Of a stretch of 64,000 nucleotides of DNA, positions 18,624 to 26,169 are shown one piece after another (within the stretch, counting starts at the first letter, position 1; every line of letters starts with the position of its first letter). Both the position numbers and the translations under genes were made by a program. This stretch comes from DATKUK01 sp035530655 (GTDB taxonomy: Bacteria; Planctomycetota; Phycisphaerae; UBA1845; DATKUK01), in the NCBI GenBank assembly GCA_035530655.1, contig DATKUK010000098.1, positions 7,089 through 71,088 of the forward strand, written 5' to 3'. The notes under the pieces are model-generated. The model was not told where the DNA came from. It made no database searches and saw only the letters and a program-made list of their open reading frames with translations.

Positions 18624-18962
18624 TCACGGCTCGGCCTGCGTGGCGTGCATGTTCGGCGGCCCACCGGCCAGCAGCTTGCGCAGCCCGCAATAGTCCAGCA
18701 GAGCCTTGATCCGAGCGGGCGGGTTGATGATCCTGATCCAACCGCCGTCCCTGCGGAGTTGGAAGCCCGCATCGATGATCACGCCCAGTCCGTCGCTGTA
18801 GAGGACTTCTAGCTTCTGAAAGTCGAGAATCACGTGACGGTAACCCAGACGCACAAGCAGCGCAAGTTCTTTACGCAAGTCCCTTACGGCTGTCGGATTG
18901 GCTTCGCCGACGAGCGTAACCAAGGCTTGATCCCCGTGCAGGTCTGTGAAGATCTGGAACAT
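18624..18962 (-). CDS. STAS domain protein (anti-anti-sigma factor-like)
   Basis: This 112-residue protein is a lone STAS domain. The key loop VLYSDGLGVII near residues 53-63 has the Ser that a SpoIIAB/RsbW-type kinase would phosphorylate in the partner-switch cycle. The fold continues with RIINPPARIKALLDYCGL, a helix typical of SpoIIAA relatives. A perfect AGGAGG lies seven bases before the ATG, so strong expression is likely. No anti-sigma kinase or PP2C phosphatase gene is in view, so the partner must be elsewhere. It is close to the PilZ and HD-GYP genes on the same strand, which suggests a shared signalling role. Confidence 0.9.
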   Translation of the reverse strand: MFQIFTDLHGDQALVTLVGEANPTAVRDLRKELALLVRLGYRHVILDFQKLEVLYSDGLGVIIDAGFQLRRDGGWIRIINPPARIKALLDYCGLRKLLAGGPPNMHATQAEP

Positions 18963-19271
18963 GGCCCGCCTCCTTTCAACCGGCGGTCGCCGCGTTGCGA
19001 CCCGCGTCCTCGTCCCTCCGGTGAACGGCTATCGCAACAGGCATGCCAAGCCCTGCGCCGAACACGATAGAAAAGTCGCCTCGCGCAACCGCCTCAAAAC
19101 AAGTGACTTACGAGCCCCCTGAAAACGAGTCGGTAACGGACGCCGTGCCGTGGCAATGGCGGCGGGCAATAGTGCCCAAGTGAACGGGCCATCTGGGGGG
19201 GCATTTCGCCAACCCCCCGAGTTGTGCTGTATCGCGCTTTAGTAAGGAAGGTGGGTCGTGGGTCGTCTTCG
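18963..19271. other. intergenic, nothing recognised
   Basis: This lies upstream of the STAS gene on the minus strand and contains its leader with the AGGAGG site. I see no other gene or RNA. Confidence 0.4.
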
Positions 19272-19345
19272 TCACGGCTTCGCCGCGCGGTTGTCCATGT
19301 GGTCTTTGACGACGGTGTAGTCGGCCATGGTAATGCACAGCGGGC
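19272..19345 (-). pseudogene. degenerate dockerin C-terminal relic
   Basis: Read on the minus strand this stretch encodes CITMADYTVVKDHMDNRAAKP and then stops. It parallels the last residues of the neighbouring beta-helix protein, RVTTADYSVVKAHLGIRAPAKP followed by a stop. The copy has lost the SGR lead-in and the calcium-binding Asp/Asn residues, and no gene body precedes it. It looks like the eroded 3' end of a former dockerin-tailed gene, or a partial tandem duplication of the neighbour's end. Confidence 0.6.
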
Positions 19346-19384
19346 CGTGGTTGACCCGGAGTCCCGAAGCGACGGGGGCCGTGG

Positions 19385-19467
19385 TAGGGTCCCACGTACC
19401 AGTCGAGGCGAATAAGCAGCAGCGTCGCTGCGCAAAGAGAGGGCCGCCCGGTATTGACGGCCCGGCG
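19385..19467 (-). repeat. 83-base 3' repeat element, copy 1
   Basis: This segment aligns without gaps to 21465-21547, with about 65 of 83 positions identical by hand count. Each copy lies just downstream of the stop codon of a minus-strand exoprotein gene. The most conserved core includes CTTTGCGCAG. Both copies can form a small hairpin using GGGCC/GGCCC. It behaves like a shared 3'-untranslated or terminator module. Confidence 0.65.
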
Positions 19468-19508
19468 ACTGCTTCACCCACGCGGCTGTGGCCCCCGATA
19501 GCGCCCGG

Positions 19509-21140
19509 TCACGGCTTCGCCGGCGCGCGGATGCCCAAGTGGGCTTTGACGACGCTGTAGTCGGCTGTGGTGACACGGCCGCTGCCGTTAAGGTCGTATC
19601 GACTATCCGTGTACTCACCGAGGTGAGCTTTCACTTCGGAGTAGTCAGCTGTCGTGACGCGCCCGCTGTTGTTGGCGTCACCTTGCAGCGTGCACACGTC
19701 GAGCGTAAACGCCTCGGCGGCGAAGTCCTGCGATGGTGTGACGCGGTACCACGTTTGATCGGCAAGCTGAGGTCCGTCCTCGACAGCCTTGAGCGTCACA
19801 CCGTCCGCCTCGACCGCGTAGGTAAACGCGCCGCTCACGTCGTTGTTGGGGTCGCCCAGTTCGGTGATGAGCAGCGGGTCGCCGACGGGCAGGGCGATCG
19901 GAAAGTCGAACGTCAAGACGATGATGTTGTTCTCGGTCTTGGGCAGCGTGCCGTCGGCCGGAGGCTCGCTGGAGACCAGTATCGGCAGCGGCACGGCAAA
20001 CTCGTACGCGCCGATGTCCAGCATCGCGTCGCTGGGTCGGCTCTGGCGGTCGGTCGGGTGCAGGTACTCGTAGACGGGCGTCAGCGAATAGCCCAGACCC
20101 AAGCCCGGGTCGCTGCCCGCATCGATCGCGCCGGTCGAACTGGCGGTCAGGTGATAGTCGTAGTTGGGTCCATCGGCCAGATAGGCATTGCTGGTAACCC
20201 AGTTGGTCACTTGCGTGCCGAGCCCGTTCAGGATGGTGCCGGCGCCCTGGAAGATGTTGTTTTGCAGCAGACAGTCGACCGCGCTCGCGTTCCGCACGAA
20301 CGTGCCGCTGCCGCGGTTGTTCACGATGGTGTTGTTGATCACGTAGAGATGCTGATCCGGGTTGGAAGCACCTTCCTCGGCGTAGCTGATGATGCTGCTG
20401 TTCTGGGAATACGGTCCCTGCTCGACCATGTTGCCGATGATGTAGCTCGTGCCGCCGTTAGGAATGTTGATTTCGTACGAGGCGTTGCCCGTCTCGTTGG
20501 TGATGCGGTTGTATTCGATGTAGTTGACTCGGGCCCGGGTCTTAACCTCGTGGCCCACATAGGCGTGATGACTCCAGCTGTGGCGAAGCGTGAAGCTGCC
20601 GACGTTGGAGATGTACATATTGTGACTATAGCCGTCGCCGTAGCCGTTATTGTAGAACTCGCTGTACTCGACCAGGACGTTGCTGCTGGTGTTGCCGCCG
20701 CCGAGGATGCCGTCCTCGTTGTCGTGGAAGTAGCAGTAGCGGACCGTCAGATTGGTTCCCTCCTGCCGAATGCCCGCGCCGTTCTGGTCCGGCACCGTGC
20801 AGTTGCGGAACTCGATGGACTCGACCGTCGTATTCGACCCGCCGATCACCCAGATGGCCTTGCCCCCGGTGCTGGTCCCGCCGGCATCGAGGATCGGGCG
20901 AGTCGCCCCGACGCCTCGCAGCGTCAGGCTGCTCTTGCTGATCGAGGCGTTGCCCTGACTGCCCGTGTAAGTACCTGAGTGGATCTCAATGGTGTCACCA
21001 TTGACGGCCGCATTGACGGCCGCCTGAACCGTGCTGTACGTCTGGCCGGCCCCCACGCTCAGCACCGCCGCTGACCCCGTCGACGCGCACACCGCGACAA
21101 CCATGAACCAAGCCACCGAACCGTTCTTCACCACACACAT
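19509..21140 (-). CDS. secreted beta-helix protein with dockerin-like C-terminus
   Basis: The 543-residue exoprotein starts with a signal peptide (about residues 1-25, ending STGSAAV). Residues 30-330 form a right-handed parallel beta-helix rich in NN ladders (NNTIVNNRGSG, LLQNNIF), the fold of pectate lyases and related polysaccharide enzymes. A linker with SSEPPADGTLPKTENN then leads into a beta-sandwich-like module. The end carries two dockerin-like calcium repeats, GDANNSGRVTTADYSEVKAHLG and DLNGSGRVTTADYSVVKAHLG. The enzyme activity, if any, is not known, because no catalytic motif of a pectate lyase family is obvious. The start at ATG 21140 has GGAGGATTGAGGA upstream. Its tail is shared with the subtilisin-like protein at 60.7-63.5 kb. 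Confidence 0.9.
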   Translation of the reverse strand: MCVVKNGSVAWFMVVAVCASTGSAAVLSVGAGQTYSTVQAAVNAAVNGDTIEIHSGTYTGSQGNASISKSSLTLRGVGATRPILDAGGTSTGGKAIWVIGGSNTTVESIEFRNCTVPDQNGAGIRQEGTNLTVRYCYFHDNEDGILGGGNTSSNVLVEYSEFYNNGYGDGYSHNMYISNVGSFTLRHSWSHHAYVGHEVKTRARVNYIEYNRITNETGNASYEINIPNGGTSYIIGNMVEQGPYSQNSSIISYAEEGASNPDQHLYVINNTIVNNRGSGTFVRNASAVDCLLQNNIFQGAGTILNGLGTQVTNWVTSNAYLADGPNYDYHLTASSTGAIDAGSDPGLGLGYSLTPVYEYLHPTDRQSRPSDAMLDIGAYEFAVPLPILVSSEPPADGTLPKTENNIIVLTFDFPIALPVGDPLLITELGDPNNDVSGAFTYAVEADGVTLKAVEDGPQLADQTWYRVTPSQDFAAEAFTLDVCTLQGDANNSGRVTTADYSEVKAHLGEYTDSRYDLNGSGRVTTADYSVVKAHLGIRAPAKP

Positions 21141-21315
21141 ATTCCTCAATCCTCCGAAATCAATCAGCCAAGTGCAGTACAGACCCCTCGCAGGGGTAGG
21201 CCAACTGCCGGCGCAGCGACAGCCTTCGACCGAAGGAAGCAGTCCGCGTACTTGGCGATGACGATCGCGACCAGCAACCTTCCCTTCCAACCCCCACAAC
21301 AACATCAGACGTCAT

Positions 21316-21344
21316 ATTCTAGCACACCAACGAAGCGCGTGCAA
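21316..21344 (-). promoter_or_regulatory. promoter for the beta-helix gene
   Basis: On the minus strand, TTGCAC (21339-21344) and TAGAAT (21316-21321) are separated by 17 bases. The -10 box differs from consensus at one position. The predicted start leaves a leader of about 170 bases before the ATG at 21140. Confidence 0.5.
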
Positions 21345-21464
21345 GCCCGCATGTCCGCCTGCCCGTCGGGCCGATTATGGGGCTTTAGGCCGACATTACC
21401 CAGACAACCTTGCCCGGCTACGCCGCCAGCTCGTGTTCAGCTATCCACAGCGACGGTGCGGGTC

Positions 21465-21547
21465 AAGGGTTCCACGCAGCCGTCGGGGCGAATGAGTAAC
21501 AGCGTCTCTGCGCAAAGACAGGGCCACCCGGCGTGGACGGCCCTCGG
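21465..21547 (-). repeat. 83-base 3' repeat element, copy 2
   Basis: This is the second copy of the element described at 19385-19467. Here it starts only 13 bases past the stop of the thrombospondin-3 lipoprotein gene, which strengthens the idea of a 3'-end module linked to exoprotein genes. Confidence 0.65.
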
Positions 21548-21560
21548 CACCAAGCCACGA

Positions 21561-22319
21561 TCATCGATACCCCACCAATTCCACAGCATCGATCTCGTTC
21601 CAGCCCGCGATGGCCGCAGTATCGAGATCCAGCCGGACCGTGTCGGTCAAGTAGCTGGTCTGAGCGACGGAGACCTCAAACCAGTTCAATTCGGTGACCT
21701 CGGAGCGAGTGCCCTCCCAGATGATGTTCTGCAACCCGTCCGTGTCGATCAGTGTGACGCGGATGATCGCACCACCATGATAGCTTTCGCGAACCCGCAC
21801 CTGCGTTGCCTGCACCGGCGTGGCGTACACCAATTCCAGCCACTCGAGACCAGCGTTCTGATTCTCGGGGGCCCACGCTGTCGCAAGGTCATCGTACTCA
21901 AAAACGTTTGGGGCGCCAGTGGCCTGCATCGCCGCGTAATCGCTCGCCTCGTACTCGCTGCTTGCGGTGGCCGAGACGGCCCACTGGCCAAAAGCGTCGC
22001 AAGCGTCGCCGACGCCATTTGCGTCGCCGTCCTCCTGTTCGAAGTTCGATGTGTCTGGGCAGTTGTCACATTCGTCACCGACATAGTCACCGTCGGCATC
22101 GAACTGGTCGGCGTTGGCCACGTCCGGGCAGTTGTCGCAGTCATCACCTACGCCGTCACCGTCGACGTCGGCCTGGTCCGGGTTGGACAACGCCGGGCAG
22201 TTGTCTTGCGCGTCCGGGACGGCGTCGCTGTCAAAGTCCAGACAGCCCATCATGAACAGGCTCAGTACGATGGTCAGCCGAGTCGCCCATTCCGTTCGAT
22301 CGGTCAATCTGCGATACAT
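21561..22319 (-). CDS. lipoprotein with thrombospondin type 3 calcium repeats
   Basis: The protein of about 252 residues begins with a signal sequence ending in FMMGC, a lipobox-like site that would anchor it to a membrane. Residues 30-110 hold three thrombospondin type 3 repeats of the form DxDxDGVGDxCDNCPDxxNxDQ, with acidic calcium-binding residues and paired cysteines. The remaining 140 residues resemble a discoidin-like or galactose-binding beta-sandwich (WLELVYATPVQATQVRVRES and the final AGWNEIDAVELVG are typical). This layout is common in planctomycete surface proteins, and an adhesive or carbohydrate-binding role is inferred. ATG 22319 is preferred because the signal peptide follows directly and AGAGGA lies upstream. 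Confidence 0.85.
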   Translation of the reverse strand: MYRRLTDRTEWATRLTIVLSLFMMGCLDFDSDAVPDAQDNCPALSNPDQADVDGDGVGDDCDNCPDVANADQFDADGDYVGDECDNCPDTSNFEQEDGDANGVGDACDAFGQWAVSATASSEYEASDYAAMQATGAPNVFEYDDLATAWAPENQNAGLEWLELVYATPVQATQVRVRESYHGGAIIRVTLIDTDGLQNIIWEGTRSEVTELNWFEVSVAQTSYLTDTVRLDLDTAAIAGWNEIDAVELVGYR

Positions 22320-22760
22320 GACTAATCCTCTCTTCGGGTGAAATGGACTGTTTTTCTGGTTCGGAGCACGCACCACAGAGTGCCCTTTGATGTGAGTAGG
22401 CTCGAAGCCCAGAAGGCGATGCAGATGCTTCCGCGACCGGTCCTGTCTCGCGCGTGGTTGACATTCACACTGCTCAACCGGTGCCAAGAGCCTATCCTGT
22501 TGCAGTCTGGTCTGCAAGGATGAAACCGATCACCACTCGGCACTGCGGTGACCAAGTGTGGCGACAGGACGGTCCTTACGGCTTCGCCGGTGTGCGGTTG
22601 TGCATGTGTTGCCAGCGACAGCGTGCAAGCAGGTGCGCGGTTCCCCCGGTGACCTGCTCCCCAAGAACTGATCCATGTGTTATGAGAGTCTTTGGCCCGG
22701 CAAGCTTGAGCCAGCCTGTCGCGGCGTCAAATGTGCCGAAGGCAACCGATGCAGGGGTTA
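22320..22760. other. intergenic with a hairpin and a dockerin-tail relic
   Basis: This holds the leader of the lipoprotein gene, a short relic (separate entry) and a hairpin at 22629-22657 with GCAGGT pairing to ACCTGC. There is no gene. Confidence 0.4.
22576..22608 (-). pseudogene. short dockerin-tail relic
   Basis: On the minus strand this encodes HMHNRTPAKP and a stop, matching the end of the beta-helix protein (IRAPAKP and stop) and the relic at 19272. The DNA match is strongest in CGGCTTCGCCGG. It is short, so chance or conversion of a repeat cannot be excluded. Confidence 0.35.
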
Positions 22761-22770
22761 CTTAGAGCAC

Positions 22771-23240
22771 CTAACATAATGGATTTTCAAGTATCCGATG
22801 GCAGATCAACACGCAGCCGATGATAAGAAACGCCTGGTGGATGTCGAGACGACGTTCGTAACGGATTCGCAGGCGGCGGAACTGATGCAGCCAACTCAAG
22901 GTGCGTTCAACCACCCAGCGATACACACCCAGACCACTGCCGTGTTCGGTGTTACGCCGGGCGATGTGCGGCTCCATGCCCACCTCGCGCAAGGCTTGGC
23001 GGACCGGTTCGGAATCGTACCCACGATCGGCATAGAGCTCATCGAAGCGATAACGCGGAGCGCCGCGCACACCCGATATGGCCGGAACCTCATTGACCAG
23101 TTCAAGAATCTGGGTAACGTCGTGACGGTTGGCGGCGGTGGTCTTGGCCACGATGGGAACCCCATTGCCATCGGTCAGCAGATGGTGTTTGGAGCCTGGT
23201 TTTCGCCGGTCTACAGGGCTGGGGCCGGTTGCTTCGCCCC
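22771..23240 (-). CDS. IS5-type transposase, second frame (orfB)
   Basis: This frame carries the C-terminal DDE catalytic half of the transposase, including PGSKHHLLTDGNGVPI, the YADRGYDSEP element with the second acidic residue, and the family block VYRWVVERTLSWLHQFRRLRIRYER with the final Glu. It lacks its own start and ribosome binding site at the join. It is expected to be made as a fusion with the upstream frame by programmed frameshifting at the homopolymer (8 G on this strand) at 23237-23244. The stop lies inside the left inverted repeat. The upstream limit given here is the frameshift site; the open frame itself continues to 23550. Confidence 0.85.
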
Positions 23241-23579
23241 CCCCACCGCACGAAGGGTAGCGCTGTCCACGGCACACCGACGGAAGTCGATCTGGTCGGC
23301 CTGCCGCAGTTTGTTCAGTAGAATACGATGGATGGTTTCCCAGACACCGGCCTCCTGCCAATCGCGCAGCCGTCGCCAACAGGTCATTCCGGAGCCGCAG
23401 CCCATCTCCTGCGGCAACATCTCCCACGGGATGCCCGACACCAAGACGAAGATGATGCCGCTCAGACACGCGCGATCCGGCAGGGGCTTGCGCCCGGGAT
23501 GGCGTGTCCTCCGCGGTTTGACCGGAATGTAGGGTTCGATCAGTGCCCATAGTTCATCCGTTACCAGCGGTTTGGCCAT
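23211..23579 (-). CDS. IS5-type transposase, first frame (orfA)
   Basis: The 122-residue product begins MAKPLVTDELWALIEPYIP and carries the N-terminal DUF4096-like domain of IS427-group transposases (PRRTRHPGRKPLPDRACLSGIIFVL). It includes VDSATLRAVGGAKQ, the first DDE Asp, just before the homopolymer slip site. If no frameshift occurs it ends soon after, giving a short protein that in related elements may regulate transposition. The start is ATG 23579; another ATG lies six codons upstream. Confidence 0.85.
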   Translation of the reverse strand: MAKPLVTDELWALIEPYIPVKPRRTRHPGRKPLPDRACLSGIIFVLVSGIPWEMLPQEMGCGSGMTCWRRLRDWQEAGVWETIHRILLNKLRQADQIDFRRCAVDSATLRAVGGAKQPAPAL

Positions 23580-23653
23580 AGCCGTGCCTCCATGCACAAG
23601 GTCCCCTGGCCCAATATCGGCTACATCAATGCCATTCTGTTAGGCGCTCTAAG

Positions 23654-23934
23654 ACTGTGCACTTGCCCGCTTCAAAAGCCTTATGCTACCAGGATCGACC
23701 CCATAGCTACAATCAAGGCAAAAGTGGGCGCCAGGAAAGCCACAAGGTCTCATGATGGTTCTCTTGACAACGTGAGGCCCCCGGGTCGGGTGGCACGGTC
23801 TTGCGCAGCAAGGCCGTGAAGGTCGGGTGAACGATCCCGCGCGGCCGCGGTTTGCGAATGGGTAACACCTTTTCTTCTCTTCGTTGCACTCAAGGAGAGT
23901 CTGGGTATTCTGTGTTGGCAGGACAGGAGTGAGC
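23654..23934. other. intergenic next to the IS
   Basis: This contains copy 1 of a short repeat (separate entry). There is no supported gene. Confidence 0.4.
23812..23860 (+). repeat. short dispersed repeat, copy 1
   Basis: The segment starting GGCCGTGAA and continuing through GGGTGAAC and TCCCGCG recurs at 24538-24586. The two copies bracket the histidine phosphatase gene in the same orientation. Confidence 0.5.
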
Positions 23935-24465
23935 ATGGGATTCCTGGAGCTTCGTCGGCATTCCACAAGAGTCCCTGGGACCGACCATCTCTCCCAGGAG
24001 GGAGTAAGACTCGCCCAACGTGTGGGCACCAGCATGGACCCGTTCGCACGGGTGATCGCCAGCCCTTCGCCGTGGACCTATGAGACGGCCATTGCGACGG
24101 GCTTCGCTGTCAGTGATCGCTACACCCCTGTTCCGTTCACCGAGACCGAATGGGAAGAACTCGGCCAGCTCATGCCGCCTGGCACTCCCTTTATCGTCAG
24201 ATCGGAAACCATGCAGCGGGTCGGTCTGGCAGAGCGCCTGGGTAATGCTTTGCGCAATCAGTGGACCGATTACGCCGCCGCTGTCCCGCACGATGAATGC
24301 TGTCTTGTGGTTACGCATAGCGGATACATTGACAACAGTGCAGTCGCCTGCCTTCCTGCTGAGCGCCACGCACAGTGGGGCGAGAACTTTGGCCACTGTG
24401 AAGGCATTCGACTTGCTTTCGATGACGGACACTTCGTTTCCGGCAAGATCATCCGAGTGCGATAG
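23935..24465 (+). CDS. histidine phosphatase superfamily protein
   Basis: The protein of about 176 residues has the phosphoglycerate mutase-like fold. The N-terminal LRRHSTR supplies the phosphohistidine (RHS in place of the common RHG). A conserved Arg region ARVIASPSPWTYETA follows, and the second catalytic His is in VVTHSGYID near residue 133. Such small proteins dephosphorylate metabolites or phosphoproteins; the target is unknown. The start at ATG 23935 has AGGAG upstream. It lies beside an insertion sequence and is flanked by two copies of a short repeat, which suggests a mobile or recently acquired block. Confidence 0.8.
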   Translation: MGFLELRRHSTRVPGTDHLSQEGVRLAQRVGTSMDPFARVIASPSPWTYETAIATGFAVSDRYTPVPFTETEWEELGQLMPPGTPFIVRSETMQRVGLAERLGNALRNQWTDYAAAVPHDECCLVVTHSGYIDNSAVACLPAERHAQWGENFGHCEGIRLAFDDGHFVSGKIIRVR

Positions 24466-24537
24466 CTCTGCTTGCCTGCCTACTTGTCTCGATCCTTGGC
24501 GAGCCGGCTGGCATCCCGGCGCGCCGGGACGCGGCGA

Positions 24538-24586
24538 GGCCGTGAATGTAGGGTGAACCGTCCCGCGGCGGCGGGGTGCGGAATCG
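24538..24586 (+). repeat. short dispersed repeat, copy 2
   Basis: Partner of the repeat at 23812-23860, located just after the histidine phosphatase gene. The shared core is GGCCGTGAA, then GGGTGAAC and TCCCGCG. Confidence 0.5.
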
Positions 24587-24713
24587 AGAGCCCGTCGCCA
24601 AACATCTGGCCTTGGACATCACCCTCCACCCACGCGGCCAGCCCCGCAAAGACACGTAAAATCCATCCTGACAACCTTTTTATCCCCGTCAGGCGCATGC
24701 GCCGGTTATGCGC

Positions 24714-25388
24714 TCACTTCTTGTTCGACTCAGTCTCTTCGATACTCCACTCGCCGACGCAATGACGGTCGTAGAAGACCTTCTGTCGGGGCATCGCCAG
24801 GATTTCATGCACGACAAAACGCTTTTGAGGATCTCTGCTGAACACGGTCGAAGAGAAAGTGGAGCGCCCAACGATGGCTGTATCAGCACCTCTGTCCGTG
24901 CCAGCGATCGAGATCACCTCGTGGAACGGCACCACATGCCCACCATCGGTCGCCATGAAGACACACTCAACGGCTGTCTTCAGGCCGTAGCCGCCGATCG
25001 CCAACAAAGCCTCCACGAAAATCCACGTTGGAGACCGGTAGCCGTAGCGCGCATAGCTGAACTCGATGGTGTCACTTAGGCTAGACGGAACCGAATCCAC
25101 AATGGAAACCTTGGCATCCTGCAGCTCCCGTCGGGTCTGGTCCGACATCAGTGGGTATGGAGAGTCAGGCAAGTTCCTCCAACAGGGCGGAGAGGTGACA
25201 CAGAAGACAGGGATCGCAACGTCCGCAACGACGTTACGGGCCTTCAGCGCAGTCTGTCCCGAAAGGGAAGCCACGATTACAGGAGCAGCTTCTCTCTGTT
25301 CCGCCAGATACGCGATGACCGTCTCAAGAGTCGCGTCGGTATTGCTGCAGCCCGGCTTGTCGAAGAACTTGACCCTTCGTTCAGTCAT
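24714..25388 (-). CDS. pyruvate kinase C-terminal (alpha/beta) domain-like protein
   Basis: The 224-residue protein resembles the stand-alone PK_C domain, the allosteric C-terminal part of pyruvate kinase. The N-terminus, FFDKPGCSNTDATLETVIAYLAEQ, followed by PVIVASLSGQTALKA, matches this family's start. It carries no catalytic pyruvate kinase barrel. In archaea and some bacteria such proteins occur alone and are uncharacterised, so no reaction should be assigned. GGAG lies nine bases before the ATG at 25388. Base composition is lower in G+C than the chromosome around it, as for the next gene upstream. Confidence 0.65.
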   Translation of the reverse strand: MTERRVKFFDKPGCSNTDATLETVIAYLAEQREAAPVIVASLSGQTALKARNVVADVAIPVFCVTSPPCWRNLPDSPYPLMSDQTRRELQDAKVSIVDSVPSSLSDTIEFSYARYGYRSPTWIFVEALLAIGGYGLKTAVECVFMATDGGHVVPFHEVISIAGTDRGADTAIVGRSTFSSTVFSRDPQKRFVVHEILAMPRQKVFYDRHCVGEWSIEETESNKK

Positions 25389-25487
25389 TCCATCATCTCC
25401 GCATGACGTCAGAGCTGAGCGGCGTCCGTTACGCCGTCCGCTCCATCGCTCTGTTCGGCAGTTTCCATGATTCTTGCCCCGTCTACT

Positions 25488-25979
25488 TCAAGAATCTTCG
25501 AGATCTGACAACGTATCCGGGAGATCATCAATGCCTGCAAATTCCTTAACCACAATCGATTTGATTCGTGATTTTATTTCTTCCTTAATGCGCGGATACG
25601 TCATCTGAGACTCGCCGCCAATGCATTCGCAATTATCTTCAATCAGGATGTCCGGCAGCGCCCTCTTGGCAACATCTCCATATTCCTCGCACGACTCTCG
25701 AAACAACACTGGCCCCTTTGGAAAACCATGCTTACGCAGAACACTCTTGTCATGTTGCAGGCCCTCTGCATCCTTATGAAAAGTTAGATATAAGATCTCC
25801 GCACCCTGTTTCTCCCATGCTTTCAATTTGGCAACGGCATTGCCGATGGGCACATACGATGCGAAATCATGCACTGATGCTTCGCTGTCCCGCACTTGTT
25901 GGGATCGCTCCTCTGGCGTATGATTGACGCCATTCTTCTGCATTATTACTGTACCATGCAAGAAGACCATTATCCTCAT
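25488..25979 (-). CDS. small HAD-like or unclassified hydrolase-like protein
   Basis: The 163-residue product begins MRIMVFLHGTVIMQKN. Its core is consistent with a HAD-like Rossmann fold: a first strand with MVFLHGT, a later ILYLTFHKDAEGL segment resembling the second motif, and PDILIEDNCECIGG resembling the acidic fourth motif. The usual DxD of motif one is not present, so it may not act as a phosphatase. AGGAG lies about ten bases upstream of ATG 25979. Its codon use is richer in A and T than that of the surrounding genes, suggesting acquisition from another genome. It runs in the same direction as the PK_C-like gene with a 99-base gap and may share its promoter. Confidence 0.6.
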   Translation of the reverse strand: MRIMVFLHGTVIMQKNGVNHTPEERSQQVRDSEASVHDFASYVPIGNAVAKLKAWEKQGAEILYLTFHKDAEGLQHDKSVLRKHGFPKGPVLFRESCEEYGDVAKRALPDILIEDNCECIGGESQMTYPRIKEEIKSRIKSIVVKEFAGIDDLPDTLSDLEDS

Positions 25980-26018
25980 CGATAGCCTCTCCTGCGTAAT
26001 GCCGGATGAAGAAAAGAT

Positions 26019-26169
26019 GTCAGGATGATTCGGTGGCACTCCTCACTTCCCCCACGTACCATCCGACCCTTTCACCAATATCAGTCTGCCGTCGCCGGGC
26101 CAGGGCCGCGTCAAGCCGGGCTGTCCGTCGACCGCCACCGTCAACGCTTCGCCCGGCCGGGCCAGCTCG
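26019..26169. repeat. direct repeat, left copy (fragment of the 27.3-kb gene)
   Basis: This segment matches 27300-27451 in the same orientation, starting TGTCAGGATG and ending GGGCCAGCTCG. On the minus strand it encodes a truncated copy of the end of the small protein at 27325-27585 (ELARPGEALTVAVDGQPGL and then VKGSDGTWGK). The two copies bracket the threonine aldolase gene. It is best read as a partial duplication. Confidence 0.75.

Larger units (their letters stand above)
22761..23653 (-). mobile_element. IS5-family insertion sequence (IS427-like), complete
   Basis: The element is about 893 bases long. It is bounded by 22-base imperfect inverted repeats, CTTAGAGCACCTAACATAATGG at the left and the same with two changes at the right end (23632-23653). 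It encodes the transposase in two overlapping frames with an 8-base C/G run at 23237-23244 as the frameshift site. No target-site duplication is clear, so the insertion may be old or may have recombined. Confidence 0.9.
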
